62,977 nt of DNA from Enterococcus thailandicus (GCF_001886265.1 NZ_JXLE01000010.1:1-62977); one strand, 5' to 3'; shown: positions 40,853 through 50,213, counted from the first letter of the stretch. Notes: generated from the sequence alone by a model not told the origin. Numbers and translations are program-made.

Positions 40853-41383
40853 TTATTCCACAGAATTTTGTAAATCATCCATGCTAATCAAATGAATCTC
40901 GTAAGGTTTAACTTCCTGCATTTTTTTTGCATCACGCAAAAAATAATCTGTTTTTCCAATGTATTCTGGGTCATAGATCAACAAAGTACCATCTGTATGT
41001 GTAAGTAGAAATTGTGTATGATTTTTTAATTGATTAGGATTTTTATAAGGTAGATGACTGACCGACTCAACGTAGTCTGCCACTTGTTCCGCTAACATTT
41101 TCTTTTCTTGATTTGTTTCGTTCCAATTACTACCAAATTCAGCAAACGGATAAATAATTCCTAGATGTAATTTAGGATACTCTTGCTTCAATTCGGCTAC
41201 AACTTCAGTAACCCATAACTCAACACCAAGGTTGCCACTGCTAATCACCCACTCTAATCCTTCTTCCGTTAATTGGCGAATTTCTTTTTTTAAAACATTT
41301 TTAATAACTTTGATTTTTGGATCCTTTTCCTGAAAAACACCCAGTTCAAAGCTTCGATAGCCTGAAACATAGATTACTTTCAA
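40853..41383 (-). CDS. YpsA-like SLOG-domain protein (DUF1273)
   Basis: 176 residues from TTG 41383, which places AGGCGG about 8 bases upstream and gives the family start (KVIYVSGYRSFELGVF); a GTG three codons earlier is only about 3 bases from the Shine-Dalgarno but cannot be excluded. Rossmann-like SLOG fold (GLEWVISSGNLGVELWVTE) expected to bind a nucleotide-like ligand. In Bacillus and Staphylococcus YpsA influences cell division and lies beside gpsB, as here. Divergent from recU. Confidence 0.85.
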   Translation of the reverse strand: MKVIYVSGYRSFELGVFQEKDPKIKVIKNVLKKEIRQLTEEGLEWVISSGNLGVELWVTEVVAELKQEYPKLHLGIIYPFAEFGSNWNETNQEKKMLAEQVADYVESVSHLPYKNPNQLKNHTQFLLTHTDGTLLIYDPEYIGKTDYFLRDAKKMQEVKPYEIHLISMDDLQNSVE

Positions 41384-41455
41384 TTGATTCACCGCCTGAT
41401 TTCTTTTCTTTCTCTGCTTTTTTTTGCTATAATGTGCGCAGGAGTGTGATTAAAT

Positions 41456-42088
41456 ATGGTCTTACGCTACCCTAATGGCCAACCTTATTCTAAGGATGCC
41501 TCTTCAAAACCAAAAATTCAAGAAAAAAAAACTTCTTCTACTATTTTTGGTAACCGAGGTATGTCATTTGAAGAAGCTATCAATGAAAGCAACAACTTTT
41601 ATCTGTCAAAAAATTTGGCAGTCGTTCACAAGAAACCAACACCTATTCAAATCGTTAAAGTCGATTACCCTCGAAGAAGTGCCGCAGTGATTAAGGAAGC
41701 TTACTTTACCCAAGCTTCGACAACAGATTACAACGGTGTCTATCGAGGTTTCTATTTGGATTTTGAAGCGAAAGAGACAAAAAATAAAACCTCTTTTCCA
41801 TTCAACAACTTTCACGAACATCAAATCAAACACATGGAGTCTTGTTTAAAACAAGATGGTATCTGTTTTGTTTTACTATGGTTTTCTAGTCTAAAACGTT
41901 GCTTCTATTTAAATAGTACACATCTGATCGACTATTGGTATCAACAAAAAGATGGCGGTAGAAAGTCTTTGCCACTCGCATCGATTGAAGAACTTGGCAT
42001 TGAAATCACCCCTGGTTTCCTACCACGCGTCCCTTATCTTGATGCCGTCGATCGCTATCTATCATTATCAAAAGGAGAAAAGCACTAA
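41456..42088 (+). CDS. recU: Holliday junction resolvase RecU
   Basis: 210 residues. Restriction-enzyme-like nuclease fold with the active set in [10 protein letters not shown] (Asp, Glu, Lys at about 100-107), preceded by GFYL. N-terminal stalk-region [17 protein letters not shown] is the RecU signature. Resolves four-way junctions in recombination and chromosome segregation. The stop codon overlaps the pbp1A start (TAATG), the classic recU-ponA pairing. TATAAT near 41429 is a likely -10. Confidence 0.96.
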   Translation: MVLRYPNGQPYSKDASSKPKIQEKKTSSTIFGNRGMSFEEAINESNNFYLSKNLAVVHKKPTPIQIVKVDYPRRSAAVIKEAYFTQASTTDYNGVYRGFYLDFEAKETKNKTSFPFNNFHEHQIKHMESCLKQDGICFVLLWFSSLKRCFYLNSTHLIDYWYQQKDGGRKSLPLASIEELGIEITPGFLPRVPYLDAVDRYLSLSKGEKH

Positions 42089-44421
42089 TGGCAAATGAAC
42101 AAACGAGAACTTCGCGAAGAAAAGCAAGTCCTCCCCAGAAAAAAGGAACGAAATCAAGTTCTGGAAATGGCTCTGGTAAACAAAAAAACGGAAAAAATTT
42201 GATTGTCAAAATCTTACTTGGTCTTGTTTTTATTGGTTGTATCTTATTCTTATCTGGTGTTGGTCTGTTTTGGTTTTATGCAAAAGACGCCCCTGCCCTC
42301 ACTGACAAAGAATTAGACGCTACTGTTTCGTCAAAGCTTTATACTTCCACCGGCGAACTATTTGAGGATCTAGGTGCAGAAAAACGCGAAAAAATCACCG
42401 CCAATGAATTGCCACAGCAATTACAAGACGCCATCGTTTCTGTCGAGGATCGTCGTTTCTACAAACATATTGGTGTCGATCCTGTCCGCATTCTGGGTTC
42501 GGCGTTATCAAACTTTACGTCTGGCGGACTACAAGGCGGAAGTACTTTGACTCAGCAATTGATCAAACTTTCCTTCTTCTCAACCAAAGCAGAAGATCAA
42601 ACGCTAAAGAGAAAAGCACAAGAAGCTTGGATGGCTGTCAAGCTAGAGCAAGAAAAATCAAAAGAAGAAATTCTGACTTACTACGTAAATAAAGTCTATA
42701 TGGCAAATGGTTTTTATGGCATGGAAACAGCCGCAGAAATGTACTTTGGAAAAAGATTACCCGAGTTATCGTTAGCACAAACGGCGCTTCTAGCTGGGAT
42801 GCCTCAAGCACCTTCCGCTTATGATCCATATACTTATCCTGAACAAGCAAAAAAACGCCGTGACATTGTCCTTTACACAATGCTGCAAAACGAAAAAATC
42901 ACTCAAGCAGAGTACGATCAAGCAGTAAATGTGCCCGTAACAGATGGCCTGCAAGAATTATCTTCAGGTGATGACAATACAAAAATCGTAGATAACTATG
43001 TAAAAGAAGTAATCAACGAGATCGAAGAAAAAACAGACAAGAATGTTTACACCGATGGTCTTGATATTTACACAAATCTTGATTTAGATGCTCAGAAACA
43101 ACTATATAATATTGTAAATACCGATCAATACGTCACTTATCCTGATGATCAAATGCAAGTTGCTTCCACTTTGATTGACACAAAAACAGGACAAGTCAAA
43201 GCACAAATCGGTGCTCGAAAAGTCGCTGAAGACGTTACTCTTGGAAACAACCTGGCTGTCAATACATCACGTGATTTTGGTTCAACAATGAAGCCAATTA
43301 CGGATTATGCACCTGCCTTTGAGTATTTAAAATATTCTACTGGCAAAACGATTTCCGATGCTCCTTATAACTACGAAGGAACAACTACGCCTGTCATGAA
43401 CTGGGATAACCGCTACATGGGGACAATCACTTTACGACAAGCACTATACGACTCACGAAATGTTCCCGCAGTTAAACTCTTTAACGAAGTTGGTGCGGAC
43501 AAGGTCGCTTCTTTCTTAAGCGGCATTGGTATTGATTACCGTACGATTCATCAATCAAACGCCATTTCAAGTAATACAGAAGAGCAGGACGGAACAAAAT
43601 ATGGTGCTTCTTCCTTAAAAATGGCGGCGGCTTACGCAGCTTTAGCCAACGGTGGTACCTACTACAAACCACAGTACGTCAACAAAGTAATCTATCAGGA
43701 CGGAACAGAGGAAACATTTGATCCTGAAGGAACCAGAGCGATGTCAGAAGAAACTGCCTACATGGTAACTGATATCTTGAAAGACACTTTGACAAAAGGA
43801 ACTGGGACTAACGCTCAGATTCCCGGCTTATACCAAGCTGGTAAGACTGGCACATCTAACTATACAGACGATGAATACGCAAAAATTGGTCTTTCTTCTG
43901 GTGTCTATCCTGATATTTTATTTGCTGGATATACACCAAACTATGCGATTTCGGTTTGGACAGGCTACAATGAGAAGATGACACCAGTTACTGATGCTTC
44001 ATCACACGTTGCTTCTGATGTCTATCGTGAATTGATGCAATATGTTTCTGCCAGTGTTTCAAATGAAGATTGGGTCATGCCAAATGATTTGATTCGTGTA
44101 AACAATGAACTTTATTATAAAGACCAGTATACTGTACCAAGTTACAGCGCACCAAAAATTTCCAATGTTCCAGTACCTAGTTCAACGGTTGAACCAGAAA
44201 CAAGCACTACTTCGTCAACCACTGTTGAGTCAAGCACAGAATCTTCAACAACGGTTGAAAGCAGCTCCTCTTCTAGCTCTTCAGTAGAACCAGCGCCTTC
44301 AAGTTCGAGCAGCTCATCGACAGTTGAATCAGAAACATCACCAGAAACACCTTCAACTGAGCCACCAACAAGTGATACTGAAAACGCCGCTCGCTCTGAA
44401 AAAGCTAGTTCGAGTTCATAA
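42088..44421 (+). CDS. pbp1A: Class A penicillin-binding protein 1A
   Basis: 777 residues. Short cytoplasmic basic tail, membrane helix (about 36-58), glycosyltransferase domain with catalytic Glu120 in VEDRRFYKHIG and GGSTLTQQLIK, then the transpeptidase: STMK (Ser399), a SxN in the middle region and KTGTSN near 590. The last 90 residues are a Ser/Thr/Glu/Pro-rich low-complexity extracellular tail. Polymerises and cross-links peptidoglycan. Starts within the recU stop; partner of GpsB encoded nearby. Symbol by family. Confidence 0.96.
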   Translation: MANEQTRTSRRKASPPQKKGTKSSSGNGSGKQKNGKNLIVKILLGLVFIGCILFLSGVGLFWFYAKDAPALTDKELDATVSSKLYTSTGELFEDLGAEKREKITANELPQQLQDAIVSVEDRRFYKHIGVDPVRILGSALSNFTSGGLQGGSTLTQQLIKLSFFSTKAEDQTLKRKAQEAWMAVKLEQEKSKEEILTYYVNKVYMANGFYGMETAAEMYFGKRLPELSLAQTALLAGMPQAPSAYDPYTYPEQAKKRRDIVLYTMLQNEKITQAEYDQAVNVPVTDGLQELSSGDDNTKIVDNYVKEVINEIEEKTDKNVYTDGLDIYTNLDLDAQKQLYNIVNTDQYVTYPDDQMQVASTLIDTKTGQVKAQIGARKVAEDVTLGNNLAVNTSRDFGSTMKPITDYAPAFEYLKYSTGKTISDAPYNYEGTTTPVMNWDNRYMGTITLRQALYDSRNVPAVKLFNEVGADKVASFLSGIGIDYRTIHQSNAISSNTEEQDGTKYGASSLKMAAAYAALANGGTYYKPQYVNKVIYQDGTEETFDPEGTRAMSEETAYMVTDILKDTLTKGTGTNAQIPGLYQAGKTGTSNYTDDEYAKIGLSSGVYPDILFAGYTPNYAISVWTGYNEKMTPVTDASSHVASDVYRELMQYVSASVSNEDWVMPNDLIRVNNELYYKDQYTVPSYSAPKISNVPVPSSTVEPETSTTSSTTVESSTESSTTVESSSSSSSSVEPAPSSSSSSSTVESETSPETPSTEPPTSDTENAARSEKASSSS

Positions 44422-44457
44422 GTTGTTACTGATAACTAATTGAGCAGCATAATACAC

Positions 44458-44500
44458 AAAAAAGGTCAGGACGTCATTTCGTCCTGGCCTTTTCTTTTTC
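44458..44500. terminator. Bidirectional pbp1A/nth terminator containing nth stop
   Basis: AAAAAAGG-CAGGACG pairs with CGTCCTG-CCTTTT around a short loop. The nth stop codon (44474-44476) lies in the loop, so the last codons of nth form the stem. Confidence 0.9.
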
Positions 44501-45139
44501 TTTCATCCGCATTTTTCCGTCTTGGCACATCGGTAACAAAGGACAAACTTCACACTTTGGATTTCTCGCTGTGCAATGATAACGACCAAAAAAGATCATG
44601 GTATGATGTGTTTTCACCCAAAGATTTTCTGGCACTTTTCGCATCAAAGTTTCTTCCACTTCAAGTACACTTGCATTTAATTTACAAATTCGTAATCGTT
44701 TAGAAACTCGCTCGACATGAGTATCAACCGCAATAGCTGGAATTCCAAAAGCATCACCTAACACAACGTCAGCTGTCTTACGCCCCACTCCAGGCAATGA
44801 CATCAGTTCTTCTCGAGTGCTAGGAACTTTTCCATTGAAACGCTCCAATAGTTGTTCCGCACAAGCTTTTATATTCTTTGCTTTGTTTCGATACAGCCCA
44901 ATCGTTTTGATTTTTGGAATAATTTCTTCGACAGAAGCCTGCGCCAGTGTTTCGGGATCAGGAAATGCTTGAAATAATCCCGGTGTTGCTTTATTTACTG
45001 AAACGTCCGTTGCTTGCGCACTCAAAATCACAGCAATCAATAATTCAAAAGGATTTTTATGAACGAGTTCCCCGTGTGCATCGGGAAACATCTTGTACAT
45101 TTCTTCAATCGCTAACATTGTATTTTCTTTACTTAGCAT
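44474..45139 (-). CDS. nth: Endonuclease III
   Basis: 221 residues. DNA glycosylase/AP lyase removing oxidised pyrimidines. Helix-hairpin-helix LPGVGRKTADVV (Lys catalytic) followed by the Asp in AVDTHVERV, and the iron-sulfur loop CTARNPKCEVCPLLPMC (C-x6-C-x2-C-x5-C). ATG 45139 has GAGGAAG 6-8 bases upstream and lies 20 bases after dnaD; an upstream start overlapping dnaD is unlikely. The final codons are embedded in the shared terminator. dnaD-nth-pbp1A-recU order is conserved in Bacilli. Confidence 0.95.
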   Translation of the reverse strand: MLSKENTMLAIEEMYKMFPDAHGELVHKNPFELLIAVILSAQATDVSVNKATPGLFQAFPDPETLAQASVEEIIPKIKTIGLYRNKAKNIKACAEQLLERFNGKVPSTREELMSLPGVGRKTADVVLGDAFGIPAIAVDTHVERVSKRLRICKLNASVLEVEETLMRKVPENLWVKTHHTMIFFGRYHCTARNPKCEVCPLLPMCQDGKMRMKEKEKARTK

Positions 45140-45159
45140 CTTGTCTTCCTCATCATTTT

Positions 45160-45879
45160 CTACTTCGTTTCGTTTCTCAGTTCTTCTTCCAACCAATTTG
45201 TCAAAGAAACTTTAGGCAAATCCTCTGATTGTGAAGATTGTTCTACTTCTTTTTGTAATAATTGCTGTTTACGTCGTTTTTGTTCTTCCTCAACTTGTTG
45301 CTTTGTCCGCAAATTTTTTCGTTCCCAAGATAACAAAATTCGGTCAACATAGTTAAAGCTATACGCTTGGTTCAACACTGCCTCACGCAAAGCAAGCTTT
45401 AGTACTTCTGGTTGATAGTGATCTTCTTCTAACCATTGACCAATTCGTTGGAACTCGATTGCAGACAACGGCCGACCAAATTCTTGTTCAAACGAACGGT
45501 AGACCGATTGAATTTCTTGCTCTTGTTGATTTTCTTTGGCTTTTGATGCTTGACTATCTAAATACTTTTCAAGTCGTTCATATAACGGAAGTAAATTGTA
45601 TTGATCCGCTTTTTTACCATCAACAGTAATCGTCTCAATTGCGATAAAGCCACCACTAACCAATCGATTTAAAATTTGATAAACCTGATCTGATTTCAAG
45701 CCCATGTTGATTGCTATCAACTGTAAGTCAGGAAAAGAGTCTCCTTCTTGTTGCTTCATGTGCAACTGCAAAACAAACAGAAACTCTTCTGATTCTAACC
45801 CCATTTTCCGGTAATTTACGAATAATAAATTAGAAATAGTGGTCTGTCCTGATTGTAGATATTTGGTTAAACTTAGCAT
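45160..45879 (-). CDS. dnaD: Replication initiation protein DnaD
   Basis: 239 residues. N-terminal winged-helix DDBH1-like domain (residues 1-110), then the DnaD/DDBH2 domain (VYRSFEQEFGRPLSAIEFQRIGQWL, with the later YxxxI-like YVDRILLSWERK motif at 175-190). Helps load the replicative helicase with DnaB and DnaI at restart and origin. C-terminal tail is Lys/Gln/Glu-rich. GAGGAAAAG upstream of the ATG. Upstream of nth in the same transcript. Confidence 0.94.
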   Translation of the reverse strand: MLSLTKYLQSGQTTISNLLFVNYRKMGLESEEFLFVLQLHMKQQEGDSFPDLQLIAINMGLKSDQVYQILNRLVSGGFIAIETITVDGKKADQYNLLPLYERLEKYLDSQASKAKENQQEQEIQSVYRSFEQEFGRPLSAIEFQRIGQWLEEDHYQPEVLKLALREAVLNQAYSFNYVDRILLSWERKNLRTKQQVEEEQKRRKQQLLQKEVEQSSQSEDLPKVSLTNWLEEELRNETK

Positions 45880-45977
45880 GTTCTTTTCCTCCGCTTCAAA
45901 ATCAGTATACGGAAAAAGAGCAAGTGAAGCAAGTTTGCCTGATTGATTCTTGATTTGACTTCGTTATAAACTGACTA

Positions 45978-46020
45978 AGGAAGGCACCAAGAATCTTTAC
46001 CTTACGATTCTTGGTGCCTC
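45978..46020. other. Strong hairpin without T-tract
   Basis: AGGCACCAAGAATC (45981-45994) pairs perfectly with GATTCTTGGTGCCT (46005-46018), extended by GG/CC. Neither strand has the T-run of an intrinsic terminator. It lies 51 bases beyond the stop of the short-chain dehydrogenase gene. Confidence 0.6.
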
Positions 46021-46070
46021 CCTCTCCCACTCATTTATCCCCACTGAACAAAGAGTATGATTCATGTTTT

Positions 46071-46964
46071 TTACAGGTTGATTGCCTCGCCGCCAGTTAC
46101 ACCATAAATTTGTGCCGTAACATAACTTGCTTTATTTGAGGCTAAAAACACATATACTGGTGCTAATTCGGCTGGCTGACCTGCACGTTTTAAAAGGCTA
46201 TCTTGTCCAAATTCTGGGATAGCTTCGCTCGGTTGCCCCTCATCAAGCTGTAATGGTGTCCAAATTGGTCCCGGAGCAACAGCATTCACCCGAATACCTT
46301 TCGGCGCTAACTGCTTCGCTAAGCCAATCGTAAAATTCGCAATAGCAGCTTTAGTAGCTGCGTAATCAAGTAGATGTTCACTTGGATTTGTCGCCTGGAC
46401 AGAAGTTGTATTAACAATAGCTCCTCCAGCTGGAAGATGAGGAACTGCTTCTTTAACCAAAGAAAACATGGCAATGATATTTACCATAAAGGTATCTTTT
46501 ACTTGTTGCATCGGCAATTCTTCAATGGATGAACAAGAAATTTGTTGTCCAGCATTTAGAATCAACGTATCAATGCCACCTAATTCAGCTACTGTTTGGC
46601 GAATGATTTCCTTAGGTGCTTGCTCATCACGCAAATCAAAAGGCAACAGTACTACTTTGCGACCCGCTTTCTCAATTAGCATTGCAACTTCCTTCGCATC
46701 ATCTTCTTCTCCAGGAAAAAATTGTAATGCGATATCTGCACCTTCTCGTGCAAAGGCAATAGCAACAGCACGTCCAATACCAGAATCCCCACCAGTAATC
46801 AGCACACGGCGATTTTCTAATTGATTGGCCCCTTTGTAAGTTTTTTCACCACAATCTGGTACAGGTTTCATATTTTGTTGGAGAGCTGGTGTATCTTGGT
46901 CTTGCTTTGGAAATTTTTCCGTATGGTATAATTTTCGCGGATCTATTAACTTTGGTTCAGTCAT
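46071..46964 (-). CDS. Short-chain dehydrogenase/reductase (stress-type)
   Basis: 297 residues. NAD(P) Rossmann motif TGGDSGIGRAVA near residue 58, NAG motif, and catalytic Ser/Tyr/Lys with YAATKAAI near 206. The N-terminal 40-residue extension (KLYHTEKFPKQDQDTPALQQ) is characteristic of the YhdF/YhxC/GsiB-type general-stress dehydrogenases of Firmicutes, which reduce aldehydes or ketones of unknown identity. AGGAGG before the ATG. Single gene, hairpin downstream. Confidence 0.9.
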   Translation of the reverse strand: MTEPKLIDPRKLYHTEKFPKQDQDTPALQQNMKPVPDCGEKTYKGANQLENRRVLITGGDSGIGRAVAIAFAREGADIALQFFPGEEDDAKEVAMLIEKAGRKVVLLPFDLRDEQAPKEIIRQTVAELGGIDTLILNAGQQISCSSIEELPMQQVKDTFMVNIIAMFSLVKEAVPHLPAGGAIVNTTSVQATNPSEHLLDYAATKAAIANFTIGLAKQLAPKGIRVNAVAPGPIWTPLQLDEGQPSEAIPEFGQDSLLKRAGQPAELAPVYVFLASNKASYVTAQIYGVTGGEAINL

Positions 46965-47019
46965 ACTATTCCTCCTATTTAAAACAAATTTTTCTTCAAA
47001 AAAAGCAACTCATACCTAA

Positions 47020-47961
47020 CTACTTTGTGTAATCTTTCGTCAGTAAATGAAGTGCGACCGCAGCTGTTGCTACGGCAGAACCAATTAAAACCAGCAAAAA
47101 GCCTAATTCAGAACTTCGTCCCGGTAGTCCACCTGTATTCATCCCCCAGATTCCCGCAATCATTGCTGGAACAGAGATGACCAAGGTTGCTGAATCAAGA
47201 TACTTCATCAAATGGTTTAAGTGATTATCCATCATCCCACTGAAAAGATTCCCAATACTTTCGAGTAAATCGCGATAAATCGAAATCATTTTTTCCGTCT
47301 GTCTTTGTCTTAGTTTCACATCATAAAGCAATTGATCGTCAGCTAGCTTCTCCGCAAAATGATTCACTTCCCACAGTTCATCCAGCGTTTCTTTTTGATC
47401 TCGTAATGTATGGTCGATATAAACAATGGCACGCTCTAAATCAGCTTGTTTATAGAGTTCCTCATTCTCAGTGGTCCTGCGTGCGCCTTCATCTAGCGAA
47501 TCAATTTCTTGCTTCATTTTTTTCAATTCTTTGACAAAGTGCATATAACTATTCAAAATCGTATATGCAATAACTTTTTCAAATGAAATCAGTTCAGTCT
47601 GATATTTTTCAACTAAACTTTCAATAAACATCGTTTCGTTTTCGACACAAGTAATCAGTAAATCATCCGAAACGACAAACGAAATTGGCGTTAATCGCTC
47701 TTCGATTTTTTGACTATTGCTGGAAAGGTTAAGCAATACCAGTGAGAATGCATTAGCTAGCTTCGTTCCAGGGAGATACTCGACTCTCGAAATCGCCTCA
47801 GGGTAAGAAATGCCAATAAAGATTTCTTTAGGTAACTGATATTTTTGTGTGATGTTTTCAATCGTTACTACATCGCTATGATTAATGATTAGCCAATTGC
47901 TCTTGGCTTTATCCACCTCTGTTACCTTGTGCTGTTTATCAATAAAGTAATACTTTGGCAT
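47020..47961 (-). CDS. CorA-family magnesium/metal transporter
   Basis: 313 residues. Large N-terminal cytoplasmic domain with long helices (residues 1-250, MKQEIDSLDEG, KQADLERAIVYIDH), then two membrane helices at the C-terminus with the GMN signature in IWGMNTGG. Forms a pentameric Mg2+ (or Co2+) channel. GGGAGG 8 bases before the ATG. The MPEL loop of classical CorA is replaced by GLPG, typical of the divergent Lactobacillales branch. Confidence 0.92.
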   Translation of the reverse strand: MPKYYFIDKQHKVTEVDKAKSNWLIINHSDVVTIENITQKYQLPKEIFIGISYPEAISRVEYLPGTKLANAFSLVLLNLSSNSQKIEERLTPISFVVSDDLLITCVENETMFIESLVEKYQTELISFEKVIAYTILNSYMHFVKELKKMKQEIDSLDEGARRTTENEELYKQADLERAIVYIDHTLRDQKETLDELWEVNHFAEKLADDQLLYDVKLRQRQTEKMISIYRDLLESIGNLFSGMMDNHLNHLMKYLDSATLVISVPAMIAGIWGMNTGGLPGRSSELGFLLVLIGSAVATAAVALHLLTKDYTK

Positions 47962-48164
47962 TCTTTTTTCCTCCCTTGTGATTTATTTCAGTCTTTCTTT
48001 CAAGCGAAACAGTTTCGTTTTCTCCCCCTATAATTAGGATAAACGTTCCAATTTTTTTATTCAAAGGATTTGATTTAAGTTCGTTTTGTCCTCAAAAAAT
48101 AGTTAGTATGCTTAACAGCTTTCAGTCTACGACTAGCAAATAGAACAGTTCTTGCTAGTAAAGT
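47962..48164. other. Intergenic, promoter side of CorA gene
   Basis: About 200 bases, AT-rich; the only structured piece is the terminator that follows. Probably contains the CorA promoter; none clear. Confidence 0.35.
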
Positions 48165-48200
48165 AAAAAGACCACATAGAATCGTTCCATGCGGTCTTTC
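48165..48200 (-). terminator. Terminator of 93-residue protein gene
   Basis: Minus strand AAAGACC-CAT / ATG-GGTCTTT stem and TTTTTAC, 20 bases after the stop. Confidence 0.85.
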
Positions 48201-48220
48201 GTACTATTTCCTTGCTCTAA

Positions 48221-48502
48221 TTATTCATCTGTTTCTAAAACGTAAGGCTCACCTTCATACGTATAACTTGTATTTAATGTACCATCATTTTCATCTGCAT
48301 ACACACGACGGCTAAATGGGAAACAATGGCTCTTTCCATCCACTGCATTTTCTTTGGCCAAGGTGAAGTGGTTTGCTTGTGTCTTATTTAATTCTTCAAT
48401 CACTTGATCCGCTAACTGATCAATTGTTTCATTATTTTGTTTTGCAAATTTTTGATAATCTTTTAAAAATGCTGCTTGTTGGTTAAAGTATTCTTTTTCC
48501 AT
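48221..48502 (-). CDS. Hypothetical 93-residue protein
   Basis: Taken from ATG 48502, which has GGAGG 8 bases upstream; an earlier in-frame start adds only leader-like residues. No signal peptide or membrane helix. N-terminal half is helical and acidic-basic (FLKDYQKFAKQNNETIDQLADQVIEEL), C-terminal half has beta character with one Cys (SHCFPFSRRVYADENDGT). Family not recognised. Flanked by CorA and nox genes, own terminator. Confidence 0.65.
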   Translation of the reverse strand: MEKEYFNQQAAFLKDYQKFAKQNNETIDQLADQVIEELNKTQANHFTLAKENAVDGKSHCFPFSRRVYADENDGTLNTSYTYEGEPYVLETDE

Positions 48503-48606
48503 TTGACATTCCTCCAATTTAAACTCCTTCTTTATTTTCACAAAAAATCCGCTAGATTACAACTAATTATACTTTTGAAGCCTTCAAACACTCCCAGAAC
48601 AAAGAA

Positions 48607-48644
48607 ACACGCCGACAATTCTTCAACTGTTTGTCGGCGTGTTC
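48607..48644 (-). terminator. nox terminator
   Basis: AACACGCCGACAA / TTGTCGGCGTGTT perfect 13-base stem, 12-base loop, followed on the minus strand by TTTCTTT. Directly after the nox stop. Confidence 0.85.
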
Positions 48645-48649
48645 GTTGT

Positions 48650-50002
48650 TTATTTATTTTCTGCAATTTCAGCTAAAGCTGCTTGTGCAAGTAAGTTCAA
48701 GTAGTTCCAAGGACGATCAAAGTGTGGTTGGAAGAAGAAATCAGATAATGCTAGATCTTCAACTGTCATTTTGTTTTGTACAGCAAGTGACAATGTATTA
48801 GCAGATTGTGTAATGTCATATTTCGACATAAATTGTGCACCAACAATACGATTTGTCCCATTTTCATAAACTAATTCCATCAACACTTTTTCAGTTGTTG
48901 GCATAAACTCTGGACGATAATTATCTTCAAATAAAGTGGCATGAACATCCAAATTATTTAATGGCGCACTTTCAAGTGTTACACCAGTTGAGCCAATTGT
49001 CCAACCAAATAGATATAAACCTGATGTTCCTTGTGTACCACGATAATGCATTTTATTTTCAGTTAAGTTATATCCAATCAACAAACCTTGGCGAACTGCA
49101 TTTGTTGCCAATGGAATATAATTTTGTGTATTCGAAGGGTTATAGTGAACAACAGCTGAATCACCGGCTGCAAAAATGTCTGGGTTACTTGTTTGCATAT
49201 ATTCATTGACCTTGATTGCGCCGTTTGGCAATGTATCAACTTTTCCAGCAACCAACTCTGTATTTGGTTTAAAACCAACACATAAAATAACCATATCAGC
49301 ATCAAATGTTTCACTAGGTGTTTTGACTTGTTTTACTTTGCCTTCTTCATCTGAGATAAACTCTGACACATTTTCACCCAAAGCCAAAGTTACTCCACGA
49401 TCAACCAATTCTTTTTCCAGAACATCTGTGAATGGTTTATCCAAATATTTATTTAAAATACGGTCTAGCCCGTCAATTAAAGTTACTTGTTTTCCAGATT
49501 CAACAAAAGCTTCAACCAATTCGATTCCAATATAGCCTCCACCAACGATTACGACGCGTTTTGCATCTTTAGCTTGTGCAATAATTTCATTTGCTTGGTT
49601 ATAGTTTTTACATAGTAAAATATTTTCTGATTCGATTCCTTTGATTGGCGGAATAATTGGCCATGAACCTGTTGTCATAACTAATTTGTCATAAGAAACT
49701 GTTTCAACTTCACCAGTCTTTAAATTTTCTGCAGTTACAGTTTTATTTTCTGTATCAACATCTGTAACATTGTGTTCCATTTTGACTGTCGCACCTAGCC
49801 CAGAAAGTTCGTCTGGATTTGAGTAAAACAACCCAGCAGGATCTTTAACTACGCCTCCAACATACAAAGCAATCCCACATGATAAGAATGAGATATTGTC
49901 ATTACGTTCATAAATTGTTACTTCTGCTTCTGGATGATTATTTAAAATACTTTTTACAGCTGCTGTTCCAGCGTGGGTGCAGCCAATTACAACTACTTTC
50001 AT
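48650..50002 (-). CDS. nox: FAD-dependent NADH oxidase (water-forming type)
   Basis: 450 residues. FAD-binding GCTHAGTAAV at the N-terminus (the Nox variant of GxGxxG), redox-active Cys42 in SFLSCGIALYVGG, NAD motif VVIVGGGYIGIELVEAF near 155-170 and the second FAD motif IFAAGDSA near 280. Reduces O2 to water with NADH through a cysteine sulfenic acid; regenerates NAD+ in aerobic fermentation. ATG preceded by GGAAGAGGG. Upstream promoter carries a 16-base palindrome. PerR gene follows upstream, fitting oxidative control. Confidence 0.95.
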   Translation of the reverse strand: MKVVVIGCTHAGTAAVKSILNNHPEAEVTIYERNDNISFLSCGIALYVGGVVKDPAGLFYSNPDELSGLGATVKMEHNVTDVDTENKTVTAENLKTGEVETVSYDKLVMTTGSWPIIPPIKGIESENILLCKNYNQANEIIAQAKDAKRVVIVGGGYIGIELVEAFVESGKQVTLIDGLDRILNKYLDKPFTDVLEKELVDRGVTLALGENVSEFISDEEGKVKQVKTPSETFDADMVILCVGFKPNTELVAGKVDTLPNGAIKVNEYMQTSNPDIFAAGDSAVVHYNPSNTQNYIPLATNAVRQGLLIGYNLTENKMHYRGTQGTSGLYLFGWTIGSTGVTLESAPLNNLDVHATLFEDNYRPEFMPTTEKVLMELVYENGTNRIVGAQFMSKYDITQSANTLSLAVQNKMTVEDLALSDFFFQPHFDRPWNYLNLLAQAALAEIAENK

Positions 50003-50040
50003 GGTAATCCCTCTTCCTGCTAAACTTTTTGTCTTTTGAC

Positions 50041-50100
50041 AATGCTAACTATAGCAAAAATAAAACGTATTCAGAAATTTTATGCTTGTGAATTCACAAG
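50041..50100 (-). promoter_or_regulatory. nox promoter with TTGTGAATTCACAA palindrome
   Basis: Minus strand -10 TATAGT at 50048-50053, weak -35 near 50071-50076, and immediately upstream the perfect 16-base palindrome CTTGTGAATTCACAAG (50085-50100), with a further AATTCAC 6 bases beyond. Position just upstream of -35 suggests an activator site. It shares half-sites with the Rex consensus (TTGTGAA..TTCACAA) but lacks the 4-base spacer. Confidence 0.65.
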
Positions 50101-50213
50101 GTAAAATTCACTTACTTTTTAAAAGGAAACAGGAAGAAAACCTGTTAAAAAAAGCCTCGCGCCGTAGTGTTTGAGACTTCACAAAAAAAAGGATTGTGAA
50201 AGCGCAAAAAAAT
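50101..50213. other. Intergenic, paired short hairpins
   Basis: Holds a loosely paired GACTTCAC / GTGAAAG stem (50171-50202) near T-runs; no gene seen. It may be a weak terminator on the plus strand or part of the nox upstream region. Confidence 0.3.

Noticed and set aside
50085-50100. Canonical Rex operator
   Set aside because: The Rex consensus needs a 4-base spacer between TTGTGAA and TTCACAA; here the half-sites are adjacent. Kept as a palindrome only.
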